NCBI RefSeq assembly: GCF_002115805.1
Contig: NZ_JFKC01000003.1
Span: 186,001-250,000 of the forward strand
DNA length: 64,000 nucleotides
Direction of reading: 5' to 3'
DNA from: Marivita geojedonensis
GTDB taxonomy: Bacteria > Pseudomonadota > Alphaproteobacteria > Rhodobacterales > Rhodobacteraceae
Within the stretch, counting starts at the first letter, position 1. Each line of letters starts with the position of its first letter. The translations under genes were made by a program, and so were the position numbers. The notes under the pieces are model-generated. The model was not told the DNA's origin. It did not search any database and saw nothing but the letters and a program-made list of their open reading frames with translations. Positions 16,501-24,021 of the stretch are shown here, one piece after another.

Positions 16501-17343
16501 CTACCGCCGTTCGCGCCGCGCCATAAAGGCCAGCCGTTCAAACAGGTGCACATCCTGCTCGTTCTTGAGCAGTGCGCCATGCAGCTTCGGCAGGGCATTC
16601 ACTCCGTCACGCTTCAGGTCGTCTGCGGTCATATCCTCGGCCAGCAAAAGCTTCAGCCAATCCAGCACTTCGGATGTCGACGGCTTCTTCTTCAACCCGG
16701 GTTGTTCGCGCAGCTCGTAGAATTGGGTCAGAGCGGTGGTCAGCAGCGCCTCTTTCAGGCCGGGATGATGCACCTCGACGATCTGGCGCAGCGTGTCCGG
16801 GTCGGGGAAGCGGATGTAGTGGAAGAAACACCGCCGCAGGAACGCGTCGGGCAGCTCTTTTTCGTTGTTCGATGTGATGATCACGATGGGACGCTGGCGG
16901 GCGCGAATGGTCTCGCCGGTCTCGTAGACATGGAACTCCATCTTATCGAGCTCCTGCAACAGGTCGTTCGGGAACTCGATATCCGCCTTGTCGATCTCGT
17001 CGATCAGCAGCACCACTTTCTCATCCGCCTCGAACGCCTGCCACAGCTTGCCCTTGCGGATGTAATTCTTCACGTCATTGACACGCTCGTCGCCCAGCTG
17101 GCTGTCCCGCAAGCGGCTCACGGCGTCATATTCATAGAGACCCTGCTGCGCCTTGGTGGTGGACTTGATGTTCCATTCGATCATCCGCAGGCCCAGACCG
17201 GCGGCCACCTGACGGGCCAGTTCCGTCTTTCCGGTTCCGGGTTCGCCTTTCACCAGAAGGGGGCGTTCAAGGGTCACGGCGGCGTTCACCGCAATCGTCA
17301 GATCGTCGGTCGCCACATAGCTGTCCGTGCCTTCAAATTTCAT
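16501..17343 (-). CDS. MoxR-family AAA+ ATPase
   Basis: This 280-aa AAA+ protein has Walker A GEPGTGKTE at about residues 33-41, Walker B VVLLIDEIDKAD, sensor 1 in VIITSNNEKELPDAFLRRC (shortened here), and the C-terminal helical lid. MoxR proteins act as chaperone-like ATPases that insert cofactors or assemble complexes, working with a VWA partner; the CoxE-type protein at 11818-13002 is the likely partner although it is 3.5 kb away in another operon. N-terminus MKFEGTDSYVATDDL is typical of the CoxD-like branch. It is a single gene with its own 130-bp upstream region. Confidence 0.9.
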   Translation of the reverse strand: MKFEGTDSYVATDDLTIAVNAAVTLERPLLVKGEPGTGKTELARQVAAGLGLRMIEWNIKSTTKAQQGLYEYDAVSRLRDSQLGDERVNDVKNYIRKGKLWQAFEADEKVVLLIDEIDKADIEFPNDLLQELDKMEFHVYETGETIRARQRPIVIITSNNEKELPDAFLRRCFFHYIRFPDPDTLRQIVEVHHPGLKEALLTTALTQFYELREQPGLKKKPSTSEVLDWLKLLLAEDMTADDLKRDGVNALPKLHGALLKNEQDVHLFERLAFMARRERR

Positions 17344-17477
17344 ATGTGTCCTGCTTTCGTCTGTCTTTGTTCCAACGCAAGGAAATCACTGTTTTGTGCT
17401 GCTATTCGGTAGTGACAACCCTTGGGCCTTCAGTTAAGTGCTGCGCGTAGGGGTGCCAGATATCTAAAGGAATTTCT

Positions 17478-17933
17478 ATGACAGATACTGGCGTAGACAA
17501 GGGGACCAAGATGAAAGCTGAAACTTTCCTGCCCGATGATTACAGGCCCGCTGAGGATGAGCCCTTCATGAACGAACGCCAGCTGGAGTGGTTCCGTCGG
17601 GAACTGCTTGAGCAGCGCAGCGAACTTCTGAATGACAGTAAATCCACAATCGCAGGTCTGCAGGACGGCACACGCAACATTCCGGATGTGGCCGACCGCG
17701 CGTCCGAGGAAACAGATCGGGCGCTTGAGCTGCGAATCCGTGACCGGCAGCGCAAGCTCGTGGCCAAGATCGACGCGGCGCTGCGCCGGATCGACGAAGG
17801 AGAGTTCGGCTACTGCCAGGCGACGGGTGAACCGATCTCCCTCAAGCGGCTGGTAGCGCGTCCCACGACCACGCTGAGCCTCGAGGCGCAGGAGCGCCAT
17901 GAGCGGCGCGAAAAGGTGCATCGCGACGACTGA
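17478..17933 (+). CDS. dksA: RNA polymerase-binding transcription factor DksA
   Basis: This 151-aa DksA binds the RNA polymerase secondary channel and acts with ppGpp on rRNA and amino-acid promoters. The coiled-coil tip motif DxxDxA is intact at D70, D73 and A75. The four zinc-ligand positions read C113, T116, S134 and A137, so only one cysteine remains; this matches the zinc-independent DksA forms reported in alphaproteobacteria. The start at 17478 has a good AAAGGAA site 8 bp upstream; a second ATG at 17511 also has a plausible one. The gene is followed by a strong terminator at 17958-17992 and is thus a single unit. Confidence 0.93.
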   Translation: MTDTGVDKGTKMKAETFLPDDYRPAEDEPFMNERQLEWFRRELLEQRSELLNDSKSTIAGLQDGTRNIPDVADRASEETDRALELRIRDRQRKLVAKIDAALRRIDEGEFGYCQATGEPISLKRLVARPTTTLSLEAQERHERREKVHRDD

Positions 17934-17957
17934 CGCGCGAGGTATCGAAAAGACAGG

Positions 17958-17992
17958 ACGCGCCGGGGCAACAGCTCTGGCGCGTTTGTTTT
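17958..17992 (+). terminator. Rho-independent terminator after dksA
   Basis: Arms ACGCGCC (17958-17964) and GGCGCGT (17979-17985) form a GC-rich 7-bp stem with a 14-base loop, followed by TTGTTTT. It lies 24 bp after the dksA stop and just before the next gene. Confidence 0.75.
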
Positions 17993-18004
17993 GAGGGGGT
18001 GGCT

Positions 18005-19186
18005 GTGGACCTGGGTGCTCTGGACATTACGGTAATCGGTGGCGGGATCGGCGGTTTGACCTGCGCTCTTGCCTTGCGGCAGCGCGGCGCGCAGGTGACG
18101 GTACTGGAACAGGCCGAAGCCATCACCGAGGTTGGCGCCGGAATACAGGTGTCCCCGAACGGATTGCGGGTCATTGAAGCGCTGGGGCTGGGTGATGGAC
18201 TGGCCGCAGCGTCGGTCCAGGCGCGGGCGGTTTCCTTGCGCAATGGCAGCACCGGCGCCGAAGTGGCGCGGCTGGACCTCACACGTCTGTCTTCCGAGCA
18301 ACGCTATTTCTTCGTTCATCGCGCCGATCTCGTTGATCTTCTGTCAGCGACGGCACGTGCGCAGGGTGTGTGCATCCGACTGCTTCAGCGGGTTGACACC
18401 GTCACGCCGAACGAGCGTCCGCGCATCCGGTTGGCGACAGGCGATTTCCGGGACACGGACCTCGCCATCGGAGCCGATGGGATTCATTCTGCAGTACGCC
18501 CTGTCCTCAATGCCGCGCAAAAACCTTTCTTTACCGGGCAGGTCGCGTGGCGCTGCATCGTTCCGAACGTCACGGGCCATCCTGCCCATGCCCGGGTGCA
18601 TATGGGGCCGGGTCGGCACATGGTGACCTATCCTCTGCGTGATGGATCGGTGTTGAATGTGGTTGCCGTCGAAGAGCGCTCTGAGTGGGCGGCAGAAAGC
18701 TGGTCCCAGACCGACGATGCCGACAATCTGCGGAAGGCTTTTGCCGGATTCGATGCCGAGGTTCATCAGATCCTGTCGCAGGCCGAGTCACCGGGCGTCT
18801 GGGGCCTGTTCCGCCATCCGGTCGCTGCGACATGGCACGGGCCGGGGCTCGCGATCCTTGGGGATTCGGCCCACCCGACGCTGCCGTTTCTGGCGCAGGG
18901 GGCCAACATGGCCATGGAGGATGCGTGGGTGCTGGCCGATTCCCTTGCTTCCGCGCCAGACCTGCAGACTGGATTGGCCAGCTACCAGCAGCGGCGACGG
19001 GCGCGCGTGACGCGCGTGATCGACGCGGCCAGCAAAAACGCGCGGAATTACCACCTGTCCCCGGGTCCATTCCGGTTTGTCGCCCATACCGCATTGGGTC
19101 TGCTCAGCCGCGTATCGCCGGGGCAGATGCTGCGGCGGTTCGACTGGCTTTATGGTCATGATGTGACGGCCGCCGCGGCCGTCTGA
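18005..19186 (+). CDS. FAD-dependent monooxygenase, salicylate/3-hydroxybenzoate hydroxylase-like
   Basis: This 393-aa flavoprotein hydroxylates an aromatic ring with NAD(P)H and O2. The start is taken as GTG at 18005 because a GAGG site lies 8-9 bp upstream; GTG at 17999 is the alternative. The FAD-binding GxGxxG is VIGGGIGGLTCALAL near the N-terminus, the DG motif is GADGIHSAVR and the GD motif is LGDSAHPTLPFLAQG. The tail contains RVSPGQMLRRFDWLYGHD, seen in 3-hydroxybenzoate 6-hydroxylase and salicylate hydroxylase relatives. No ring-cleavage genes are nearby, so the substrate is open. It is followed by XdhC after 78 bp. Confidence 0.85.
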   Translation: MDLGALDITVIGGGIGGLTCALALRQRGAQVTVLEQAEAITEVGAGIQVSPNGLRVIEALGLGDGLAAASVQARAVSLRNGSTGAEVARLDLTRLSSEQRYFFVHRADLVDLLSATARAQGVCIRLLQRVDTVTPNERPRIRLATGDFRDTDLAIGADGIHSAVRPVLNAAQKPFFTGQVAWRCIVPNVTGHPAHARVHMGPGRHMVTYPLRDGSVLNVVAVEERSEWAAESWSQTDDADNLRKAFAGFDAEVHQILSQAESPGVWGLFRHPVAATWHGPGLAILGDSAHPTLPFLAQGANMAMEDAWVLADSLASAPDLQTGLASYQQRRRARVTRVIDAASKNARNYHLSPGPFRFVAHTALGLLSRVSPGQMLRRFDWLYGHDVTAAAAV

Positions 19187-19264
19187 GATGTAGCACCATC
19201 GCAGGGGGCGACACCGCTGCCGCGCGTGCTAGAGTTGCCCCGAGGATGGGAGGAGGTCATCACT

Positions 19265-20233
19265 ATGGAGCGGTTCGACAGGTGTCCTGAAACAGCGCTC
19301 GACTGGCACCGTGCCGGCAAGGGCGCGGTCCTTGCGACGGTGATAGAAACCTGGGGCAGCGCGCCGCGGCGTGTCGGATCGCAGTTGGCCATTTCGGGCG
19401 AGGGCGAAATCGAAGGCTCGGTCTCGGGTGGCTGTGTCGAAGGCGCTGTGGTGGTCGAAGCGATGGACGCGCTGGCCGATGGAAAACCGCGCGAGCTGGA
19501 ATTCGGGGTCAGCGATCAGGATGCGTTTGCAGTCGGTCTGGCTTGCGGCGGTACGATCCGGATTCTGGTCGAACCGGTTGGGTCCGTCCTGTCGGAAGAC
19601 ATTTTGGACCAATTGGTAAAATTTCGGATGGCGCGGACCCCGGCTGCCTATGTCGTCGATCTCGACAGCGGGGAACGCCGTCTTGATCAGAGCGGCCATG
19701 AGCATGCCTTTCGCATGGACCGCTCGGGGTTCAAGGAGGACAGCCGGACTTTTGTGGCCATCCACAATCCCCCCCTGCGCCTGATCATCGTCGGGGCGGT
19801 GCATATCGCGCAGGCGCTGGTACCGATGGCACGGATCGCAGGTTATGATCCGACCCTGATCGATCCGCGTGAAGCGTTCGGCTCGGACAGCCGCTTTCCC
19901 GGAGAAACCATCCTGCATGACTGGCCTGATGAAGCGGTTCAGAAGCTGGGGCTGGACACGCGGACTGCACTGGTGCTGCTGACCCATGACCCGAAACTGG
20001 ACGATCCCGCGCTCGAACAGGCGCTGCGGGCGAACTGTTTCTACATCGGAGCACTCGGCTCGACCCGCACCCATGCAAAACGGGTGGACAGGCTTACGGC
20101 GTCCGGCTTCACCGAAGGCGAGATCGCCAGGATCCATGGACCCATTGGGCTCGACATCGGCGCCTCTGGTCCGGCAGAGATTGCCGTTTCGATCCTTGCC
20201 GAAATGACCCGCATTCTGCGGAAGGGCGCATGA
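19265..20233 (+). CDS. XdhC/CoxF-family protein
   Basis: This 322-aa protein belongs to the XdhC family, which binds and delivers the molybdenum cofactor to xanthine dehydrogenase or related hydroxylases. The start at 19265 follows a GGAGG site. The N-terminal half holds TWGSAPRRVGSQLAI, GSVSGGCVEGAVV and GLACGGTIRILVEP, the XdhC_CoxI core with its conserved Cys residues. The C-terminal half is a Rossmann-like domain (LIIVGAVHIAQALV) ending with HGPIGLDIGASGPAEIAVS, the family signature. It overlaps the next gene by 4 bp (ATGA). No molybdenum hydroxylase structural gene is in the window. Confidence 0.9.
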   Translation: MERFDRCPETALDWHRAGKGAVLATVIETWGSAPRRVGSQLAISGEGEIEGSVSGGCVEGAVVVEAMDALADGKPRELEFGVSDQDAFAVGLACGGTIRILVEPVGSVLSEDILDQLVKFRMARTPAAYVVDLDSGERRLDQSGHEHAFRMDRSGFKEDSRTFVAIHNPPLRLIIVGAVHIAQALVPMARIAGYDPTLIDPREAFGSDSRFPGETILHDWPDEAVQKLGLDTRTALVLLTHDPKLDDPALEQALRANCFYIGALGSTRTHAKRVDRLTASGFTEGEIARIHGPIGLDIGASGPAEIAVSILAEMTRILRKGA

Positions 20234-21228
20234 AGTTCGGGCCGGTCACACTCGATGCGGCAGAAGGCGCGATCCTTGCGCATTCGGTCGCACTTCCCAA
20301 GGGGCGGTTGCGCAAGGGGCTGGCTTTGGATGCAGCTGCACTTGAGAAGCTGCGCAAGGCCGGGGTCGAGGAAATCACCGTTGCACGGCTGGAACCCGGC
20401 GACGTGCATGAAGACCGCGCGGCGGAACGGCTGGCGCAAGCGTTGGTGCCGGATCCCAAGGCGGTCAATCTTCGCGTGGCCCCGGCCAGCACCGGACGGG
20501 TCAATATATATTCCACGGGCAATGGTGTTGCGGAAATCGACGCAGACAAGATCAACGCGGTCAATGCCGTTCATCCGATGATCACGGTGGCCACCGTTCC
20601 GGAATGGCAACGGATGGCCGCGCGCGGGATGGTCGCCACGGTCAAGATCATTTCCTATGCGGCACCGGGCGAAGCGCTCGAACAGACCTTCTCTGTCGGT
20701 CAGAACGCGCTGGCCCTGCGCCCTGTCACGCGCAAACGCACGGTTCTTATTCAGACCAGCGTGGGAGGGCAGGATGTCGGAGACAAGGGCGTGCGGGCTA
20801 TGTCGATGCGGTTTGACCGCATGGGTGTCACGCTGAATGATCAAACTGTTGTCCCGCATCGGATTGAGGCGTTGCGTGATGCGTTGGCTGCCGCCCGCCC
20901 GGATCATGACATCCTGTGCATCCTGACTGGGTCGGCCACCTCTGACCTGTACGACGTTGCGCCGCAGGCGTTGCGTGCTGCGGGTGGGGAGGTGGTGCAT
21001 TACGGGATGCCTGTGGATCCGGGAAACCTGCTGTTCTGGGGGCATCTGGACGGCGTACCCGTGATCGGACTTCCGGGATGTGCCCGCTCGCCGGCGATGA
21101 ACGGTGCGGATTGGGTGCTTGAGCGGATGCTGTGCGACGTGCCCGTGTCCCCCGGAGACATCATGGGAATGGGCGTTGGCGGTTTGCTGAAAGAACCGCC
21201 CAGCCGTCCGCGACCCCGGGAATCCTGA
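20230..21228 (+). CDS. Molybdopterin-binding protein (MoCF/MoeA-like)
   Basis: This 332-aa protein has a MoCF-type molybdopterin-binding domain: the segment LCILTGSATSDLYDVAPQAL resembles the MogA/MoeA fold, and VIGLPGCARSPAMNGADWVLERML fits MoeA-like proteins that accompany XdhC. The N-terminal part starts MKFGPVTLDAAEGAILAHSV, also typical of XdhC-linked members. It likely binds Mo-molybdopterin during insertion or sulfuration for a molybdenum hydroxylase. Translational coupling with xdhC by an ATGA overlap supports that. It lacks the MobA-like nucleotidyltransferase fusion seen in some relatives. Confidence 0.82.
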   Translation: MKFGPVTLDAAEGAILAHSVALPKGRLRKGLALDAAALEKLRKAGVEEITVARLEPGDVHEDRAAERLAQALVPDPKAVNLRVAPASTGRVNIYSTGNGVAEIDADKINAVNAVHPMITVATVPEWQRMAARGMVATVKIISYAAPGEALEQTFSVGQNALALRPVTRKRTVLIQTSVGGQDVGDKGVRAMSMRFDRMGVTLNDQTVVPHRIEALRDALAAARPDHDILCILTGSATSDLYDVAPQALRAAGGEVVHYGMPVDPGNLLFWGHLDGVPVIGLPGCARSPAMNGADWVLERMLCDVPVSPGDIMGMGVGGLLKEPPSRPRPRES

Positions 21229-21245
21229 CGTAACAAATGCCAGAT

Positions 21246-21259
21246 TTGAGATGTATCAA
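21246..21259 (+). promoter_or_regulatory. FNR/FnrL-like box upstream of hsp20
   Basis: TTGAG-ATGT-ATCAA matches the FNR consensus (TTGAT-N4-ATCAA) at 9 of 10 fixed positions. A possible -10 element TAGAGT lies at 21282-21287, placing the box centre near -41.5, the class II activator position. The hsp20 start is 67 bp further on. Binding is inferred from sequence only. Confidence 0.6.
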
Positions 21260-21325
21260 GGCGCTGATCACTTTCTGCGCCTAGAGTCGCTCTGTTCCTG
21301 CCTTACAGCAACAGGAGGAGTTGAC

Positions 21326-21742
21326 ATGGTGGAAACGAACCAGACATCGGGCTTCTGGCCCAGCCTTTACGCTCCGCTGCGCGGGGTTGGCAGCCGCATC
21401 GCGGATTGGCTGTCCCCGGCGTCGGATGCTTCGTCGGACGAGGATGCCTACCGGATTTCCATGGAACTGCCGGGGGTGTCGGAGACCGATATCAACGTGA
21501 CCGCAGAAGCGGGTACGCTCGTCGTTTCGGGAGAAAAGTCTTCCGAACGGGAAGACAAGGGCGACACCTGGTACTTCTCGGAACGTCAGTACGGGTCATT
21601 TCGGCGGTCATTTCGGCTTCCTGCGGATGCCGATGACGGCGGCATCGTTGCGCATATGAAGGACGGGGTTCTGGAAATCTCGGTTCCGCGCAAGAAGCCC
21701 GATACCGGGTCGGCAAAGTCGATCCCGGTCAGGAAAGCCTGA
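21326..21742 (+). CDS. Hsp20-family small heat shock protein
   Basis: This 138-aa chaperone holds unfolding proteins in the cytoplasm. The alpha-crystallin domain spans about residues 35-130: YRISMELPGVSETDINVTAE opens it, and LPADADDGGIVAHMKDGVLEISVPR closes it in shorter pieces with the conserved GVL motif. The start at 21326 has an AGGAGG site 6-7 bp upstream. The upstream region carries an FNR-like box rather than an obvious ROSE/thermometer element. A strong two-way terminator separates it from infC, which converges on it. Confidence 0.92.
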   Translation: MVETNQTSGFWPSLYAPLRGVGSRIADWLSPASDASSDEDAYRISMELPGVSETDINVTAEAGTLVVSGEKSSEREDKGDTWYFSERQYGSFRRSFRLPADADDGGIVAHMKDGVLEISVPRKKPDTGSAKSIPVRKA

Positions 21743-21751
21743 CGAAAAAAA

Positions 21752-21776
21752 GAAAGCGGCCCAAAAGGCCGCTTTC
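21752..21776. terminator. Bidirectional terminator between hsp20 and infC
   Basis: Perfect 10-bp arms (GAAAGCGGCC at 21752-21761, complement at 21767-21776) enclose a 5-base loop. An A-rich run on the left (GACGAAAAAAA) gives a U tract for infC on the minus strand. It sits between two convergent genes, so it is a strong two-way terminator. Confidence 0.85.
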
Positions 21777-21799
21777 GTGTATCCGCAAAGGGCGCCGGT

Positions 21800-22345
21800 T
21801 TACTTGGACACGGGTCCAATCATCATCACCATCTGACGGCCTTCCATCTTTGGCATGTTTTCCACCTTGCCGATGTTCTGGACGTCATTGGCCACGCGTT
21901 CGAGCAGTTCGCGACCAAGGTTCTGGTGCGCCATTTCGCGTCCGCGGAAGCGCAAGGTCACTTTTACCTTGTCGCCGTTCTCGAGGAATTTGAACACGTT
22001 GCGCATCTTGACGTCATAGTCGTGCGTGTCGGTGTTGGGCCGGAATTTGACCTCTTTCACCTCGATGATTTTCTGCTTCTTGCGCGCTTCGGATTCGCGC
22101 TTTTGCTGTTCGTATTTGAATTTGCCGAAATCCATGATCTTGCAAACCGGCGGGTTTGCGTTGGGCGAAATCTCAACAAGATCAAGGCCAGCTTCTTCGG
22201 CGAGCATCATGCCGCGTTCTGGTGTGACTACCCCGACATTTTCGCCGTCCGGACCGATCAGACGGATTTCTGCGGAACGAATGCGGTCGTTGACACGGGG
22301 GCCGGTATCGCGCGTTGGAGGCGCGTTGTGAGGTCTGCGGGCTAT
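21800..22345 (-). CDS. infC: Translation initiation factor IF-3, AUA start codon
   Basis: The 181-aa IF-3 prevents 30S-50S association and proofreads start codons. The full N-terminal domain ([19 protein letters not shown]) requires initiation at ATA (22343-22345), with an AAAGGAG site 8 bp upstream; the first ATG in frame is 45 codons later and would remove the domain's start. The rest is typical: [28 protein letters not shown] spans the linker, and [14 protein letters not shown] and [15 protein letters not shown] are in the C-terminal domain. Rare start codons are known for infC (AUU in E. coli) and allow the protein to control its own translation. No rpmI-rplT follows. Confidence 0.95.
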   Translation of the reverse strand: MARRPHNAPPTRDTGPRVNDRIRSAEIRLIGPDGENVGVVTPERGMMLAEEAGLDLVEISPNANPPVCKIMDFGKFKYEQQKRESEARKKQKIIEVKEVKFRPNTDTHDYDVKMRNVFKFLENGDKVKVTLRFRGREMAHQNLGRELLERVANDVQNIGKVENMPKMEGRQMVMMIGPVSK

Positions 22346-22651
22346 GGTTTTGCTCCTTTGATGCAGTTCAAATCAGGCGTGTAAAGTAAACGCGATACCG
22401 TTTCGCTTCAACCCGCATTTCAGCGCTACGATGCCTAATATCGTGTGTTTCCCCCGTGTTGCCGCGCTGCAGCGGTTACATGTGCGGTGCAGACGCCCGC
22501 TCCGCTGTCGCTGGATGGACATCCGCACGGTGCCTGGGGCAGGTATTCGAAGAAAACCGCATCGAACCTGTGGTTGTCAGCATCGTCAGAATGGGGCCGT
22601 CCGGCTACGTGGCCAGAGCCCCAAGATGATGTCTTTGACGTTGGGATAAGG
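22346..22651. other. Intergenic region, 306 bp, promoter of infC and possible short gene
   Basis: The region between infC and fpr (both minus-strand) holds the infC promoter and leader. I see no RNA gene or known riboswitch. A short plus-strand reading frame (22480-22629) is noted separately. The downstream end near 22652 does not show a clear terminator for fpr. Confidence 0.5.
22480..22629 (+). CDS. Possible small protein, 49 aa (low confidence)
   Basis: A plus-strand frame from ATG at 22480 to TGA at 22629 encodes a 49-aa peptide whose second half (CLGQVFEENRIEPVVVSIV, then RMGPSGYVARAPR) has ordinary protein composition, unlike its shadow frames. It could also begin further upstream at TTG 22459 or GTG 22456. 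There is no clear ribosome-binding site, and I recognise no family. It may be a real short gene or the remnant of one. Confidence 0.3.
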   Translation: MCGADARSAVAGWTSARCLGQVFEENRIEPVVVSIVRMGPSGYVARAPR

Positions 22652-23509
22652 TCAGTCGAGGAATGCCTTTTCCACGACGTATTGTTTAGGATCGGAGTTC
22701 GCACCTTCTTCGAGCCCGTAGCCTTCGAGCATGTCCTTGATTTCAAGGTTGAAGGCGAGGTTGCCGCAAACCATCGCGCGGTCGGTTTCAGGGGACAGCT
22801 CCGGCACGCCGAGGTCGCGGAACACGTCGCCCGAGCGCATCAAGTCGGTGATCCGGCCCATCTTGGGACTCTCTTCGCGGGTTGTGGTCGGGTAATAGCG
22901 CAGCTTTTCGTGGAACCCTTCGCCCATGAGTTCGGCGAGCAATTCATCCGACCGAATGGTGTCGATCAACTCCTTGCCGTACTGCAGTTCGCCGACTTCG
23001 CGGCAGGTGTGGGTGAGGATCACCTCATCGTAATCCTCGTAGGTCTGAGGCTCGCGCAGGAGCGACGCGAAGGGCGCGATGCCGGTGCCGGTGGCAAAGA
23101 GCCAGAGCCGCTTGCCCGGAAGCAGCGCGTCATGCACCAGCGTGCCCACAGGTTTTGGCCGCAGGATGATCTGATCGCCTGGCTGGATGTGCTGGAGACG
23201 GCTGGTGAGAGGACCGTCCTGAACCTTGATCGAATAGAATTCGAGTTCCTCGTCCCAGGCAGGCGAGGCGATGGAGTAGGCGCGCAGCAAGGGCTTTTCC
23301 TTGCCCGTCTTTTCGTCCGTCTGCATGAGACCGATCATCACAAACTCGCCCGAGCGGAACCGCAGCGATGCAGGCCGGGTGACGCGGAACGAGAACAGGC
23401 GGTCTGTCCAGTGCTTGACCGATGTCACGGTCTGCGCGTCGGGTACGGCAAGGGTCTTGGCGGGCGCTTTGGTGGCTGTGGCTTCGGTCACGGGTGTCAA
23501 CTCTGTCAT
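22652..23509 (-). CDS. fpr: Ferredoxin--NADP(+) reductase
   Basis: This 285-aa flavoprotein moves electrons between NADPH and ferredoxin or flavodoxin. The FAD motif RAYSIASP lies near residues 72-79, the NADP-binding loop is FATGTGIAPFASLLR, and the C-terminus is PKQYVVEKAFLD, close to that of bacterial subclass-I Fpr proteins. The first 25 residues (many Thr, Ala and Val) are an extra N-terminal extension. The gene is 116 bp downstream of the sulfur operon; since that operon encodes a sulfite reductase without a CysJ flavoprotein, Fpr with ferredoxin is a plausible reductant supply. The terminator between them argues it is separately transcribed. Confidence 0.94.
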   Translation of the reverse strand: MTELTPVTEATATKAPAKTLAVPDAQTVTSVKHWTDRLFSFRVTRPASLRFRSGEFVMIGLMQTDEKTGKEKPLLRAYSIASPAWDEELEFYSIKVQDGPLTSRLQHIQPGDQIILRPKPVGTLVHDALLPGKRLWLFATGTGIAPFASLLREPQTYEDYDEVILTHTCREVGELQYGKELIDTIRSDELLAELMGEGFHEKLRYYPTTTREESPKMGRITDLMRSGDVFRDLGVPELSPETDRAMVCGNLAFNLEIKDMLEGYGLEEGANSDPKQYVVEKAFLD

Positions 23510-23518
23510 CTTTTGCTT

Positions 23519-23538
23519 ACCGGTTCTTGTAAACCGGT
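23519..23538 (-). promoter_or_regulatory. Inverted repeat in the fpr leader
   Basis: ACCGGTT (23519-23525) and AACCGGT (23532-23538) form a perfect 7-bp inverted repeat with a 6-base spacer, ending 10 bp before the fpr start. It lies where the ribosome-binding site should be and may be an operator or an mRNA hairpin affecting fpr translation. Confidence 0.45.
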
Positions 23539-23572
23539 CCCTTACATTTATCTTTGATTTACATCAGACGAA

Positions 23573-23603
23573 ACCCGCCCATGGTCGCACGGACCGGGCG
23601 GGT
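23573..23603 (-). terminator. Terminator hairpin after the sulfur-assimilation operon
   Basis: ACCCGCCC (23573-23580) pairs with GGGCGGGT (23596-23603), and GGTC/GACC pair inside, giving a long GC-rich stem. Read on the minus strand it follows the DUF934 stop by about 22 bp and is followed by TTTCG. Confidence 0.7.
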
Positions 23604-23625
23604 GGTCTTGCGGTCGCAGTTTTGG

Positions 23626-24021
23626 TCAGGCGGCGAGGCCGCGCAGGCGCGACTGGTAGTCATGCGCGCGCCAGTCGGCACGGGCCAACCATTGGTCTTC
23701 GGGCTGACGTGCCGCGAGGTCGTCACTGATTTCCACGTCGTCGAAGCCCGAGCGGCGGGCCATGGCGTACTGGTCGGCAATGACGTGTCCCTGAGCGCGC
23801 AGGCGGCCTTTGAAGCCCAGCTGTCGGATCAGGCGGGCGAGGGTGAAGCCGCGGCCGTCGGCAAAGCTGGGGAAGTCGATGCGCACAAGTTCCTTGCCGA
23901 TCAGCAGGCATTTGAGCCGCACTGGATCGGTGTCGGAGGGCAGGTCGATGCGCGCCTCAGGATCGACCCAGCGGGCCGGATCATCGGTCAGAAAGCCGGT
24001 GTCGTCGATGAGTACGGTCAT
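23626..24021 (-). CDS. DUF934 protein of the sulfite-reduction operon
   Basis: This 131-aa protein (start at 24021, AGAGGCAG upstream, ATG overlapping the cysH stop by 4 bp) belongs to DUF934, a family found next to cysI and cysH in alpha-, beta- and gammaproteobacteria. It has the conserved segments FPSFADGRGFTLARLIRQ and GHVIADQYAMARRSGFDDVEI and no cysteine cluster or membrane helix. It is the last gene of the operon. A role supporting ferredoxin-type sulfite reductase has been suggested from its context; nothing in the sequence shows a catalytic site. Confidence 0.85.
   Translation of the reverse strand: MTVLIDDTGFLTDDPARWVDPEARIDLPSDTDPVRLKCLLIGKELVRIDFPSFADGRGFTLARLIRQLGFKGRLRAQGHVIADQYAMARRSGFDDVEISDDLAARQPEDQWLARADWRAHDYQSRLRGLAA

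Noticed and set aside
21800-22210. IF-3 starting at the internal ATG at 22210
   Set aside because: It would delete 45 conserved residues of the N-terminal domain; an AUA start with a good ribosome-binding site fits better.
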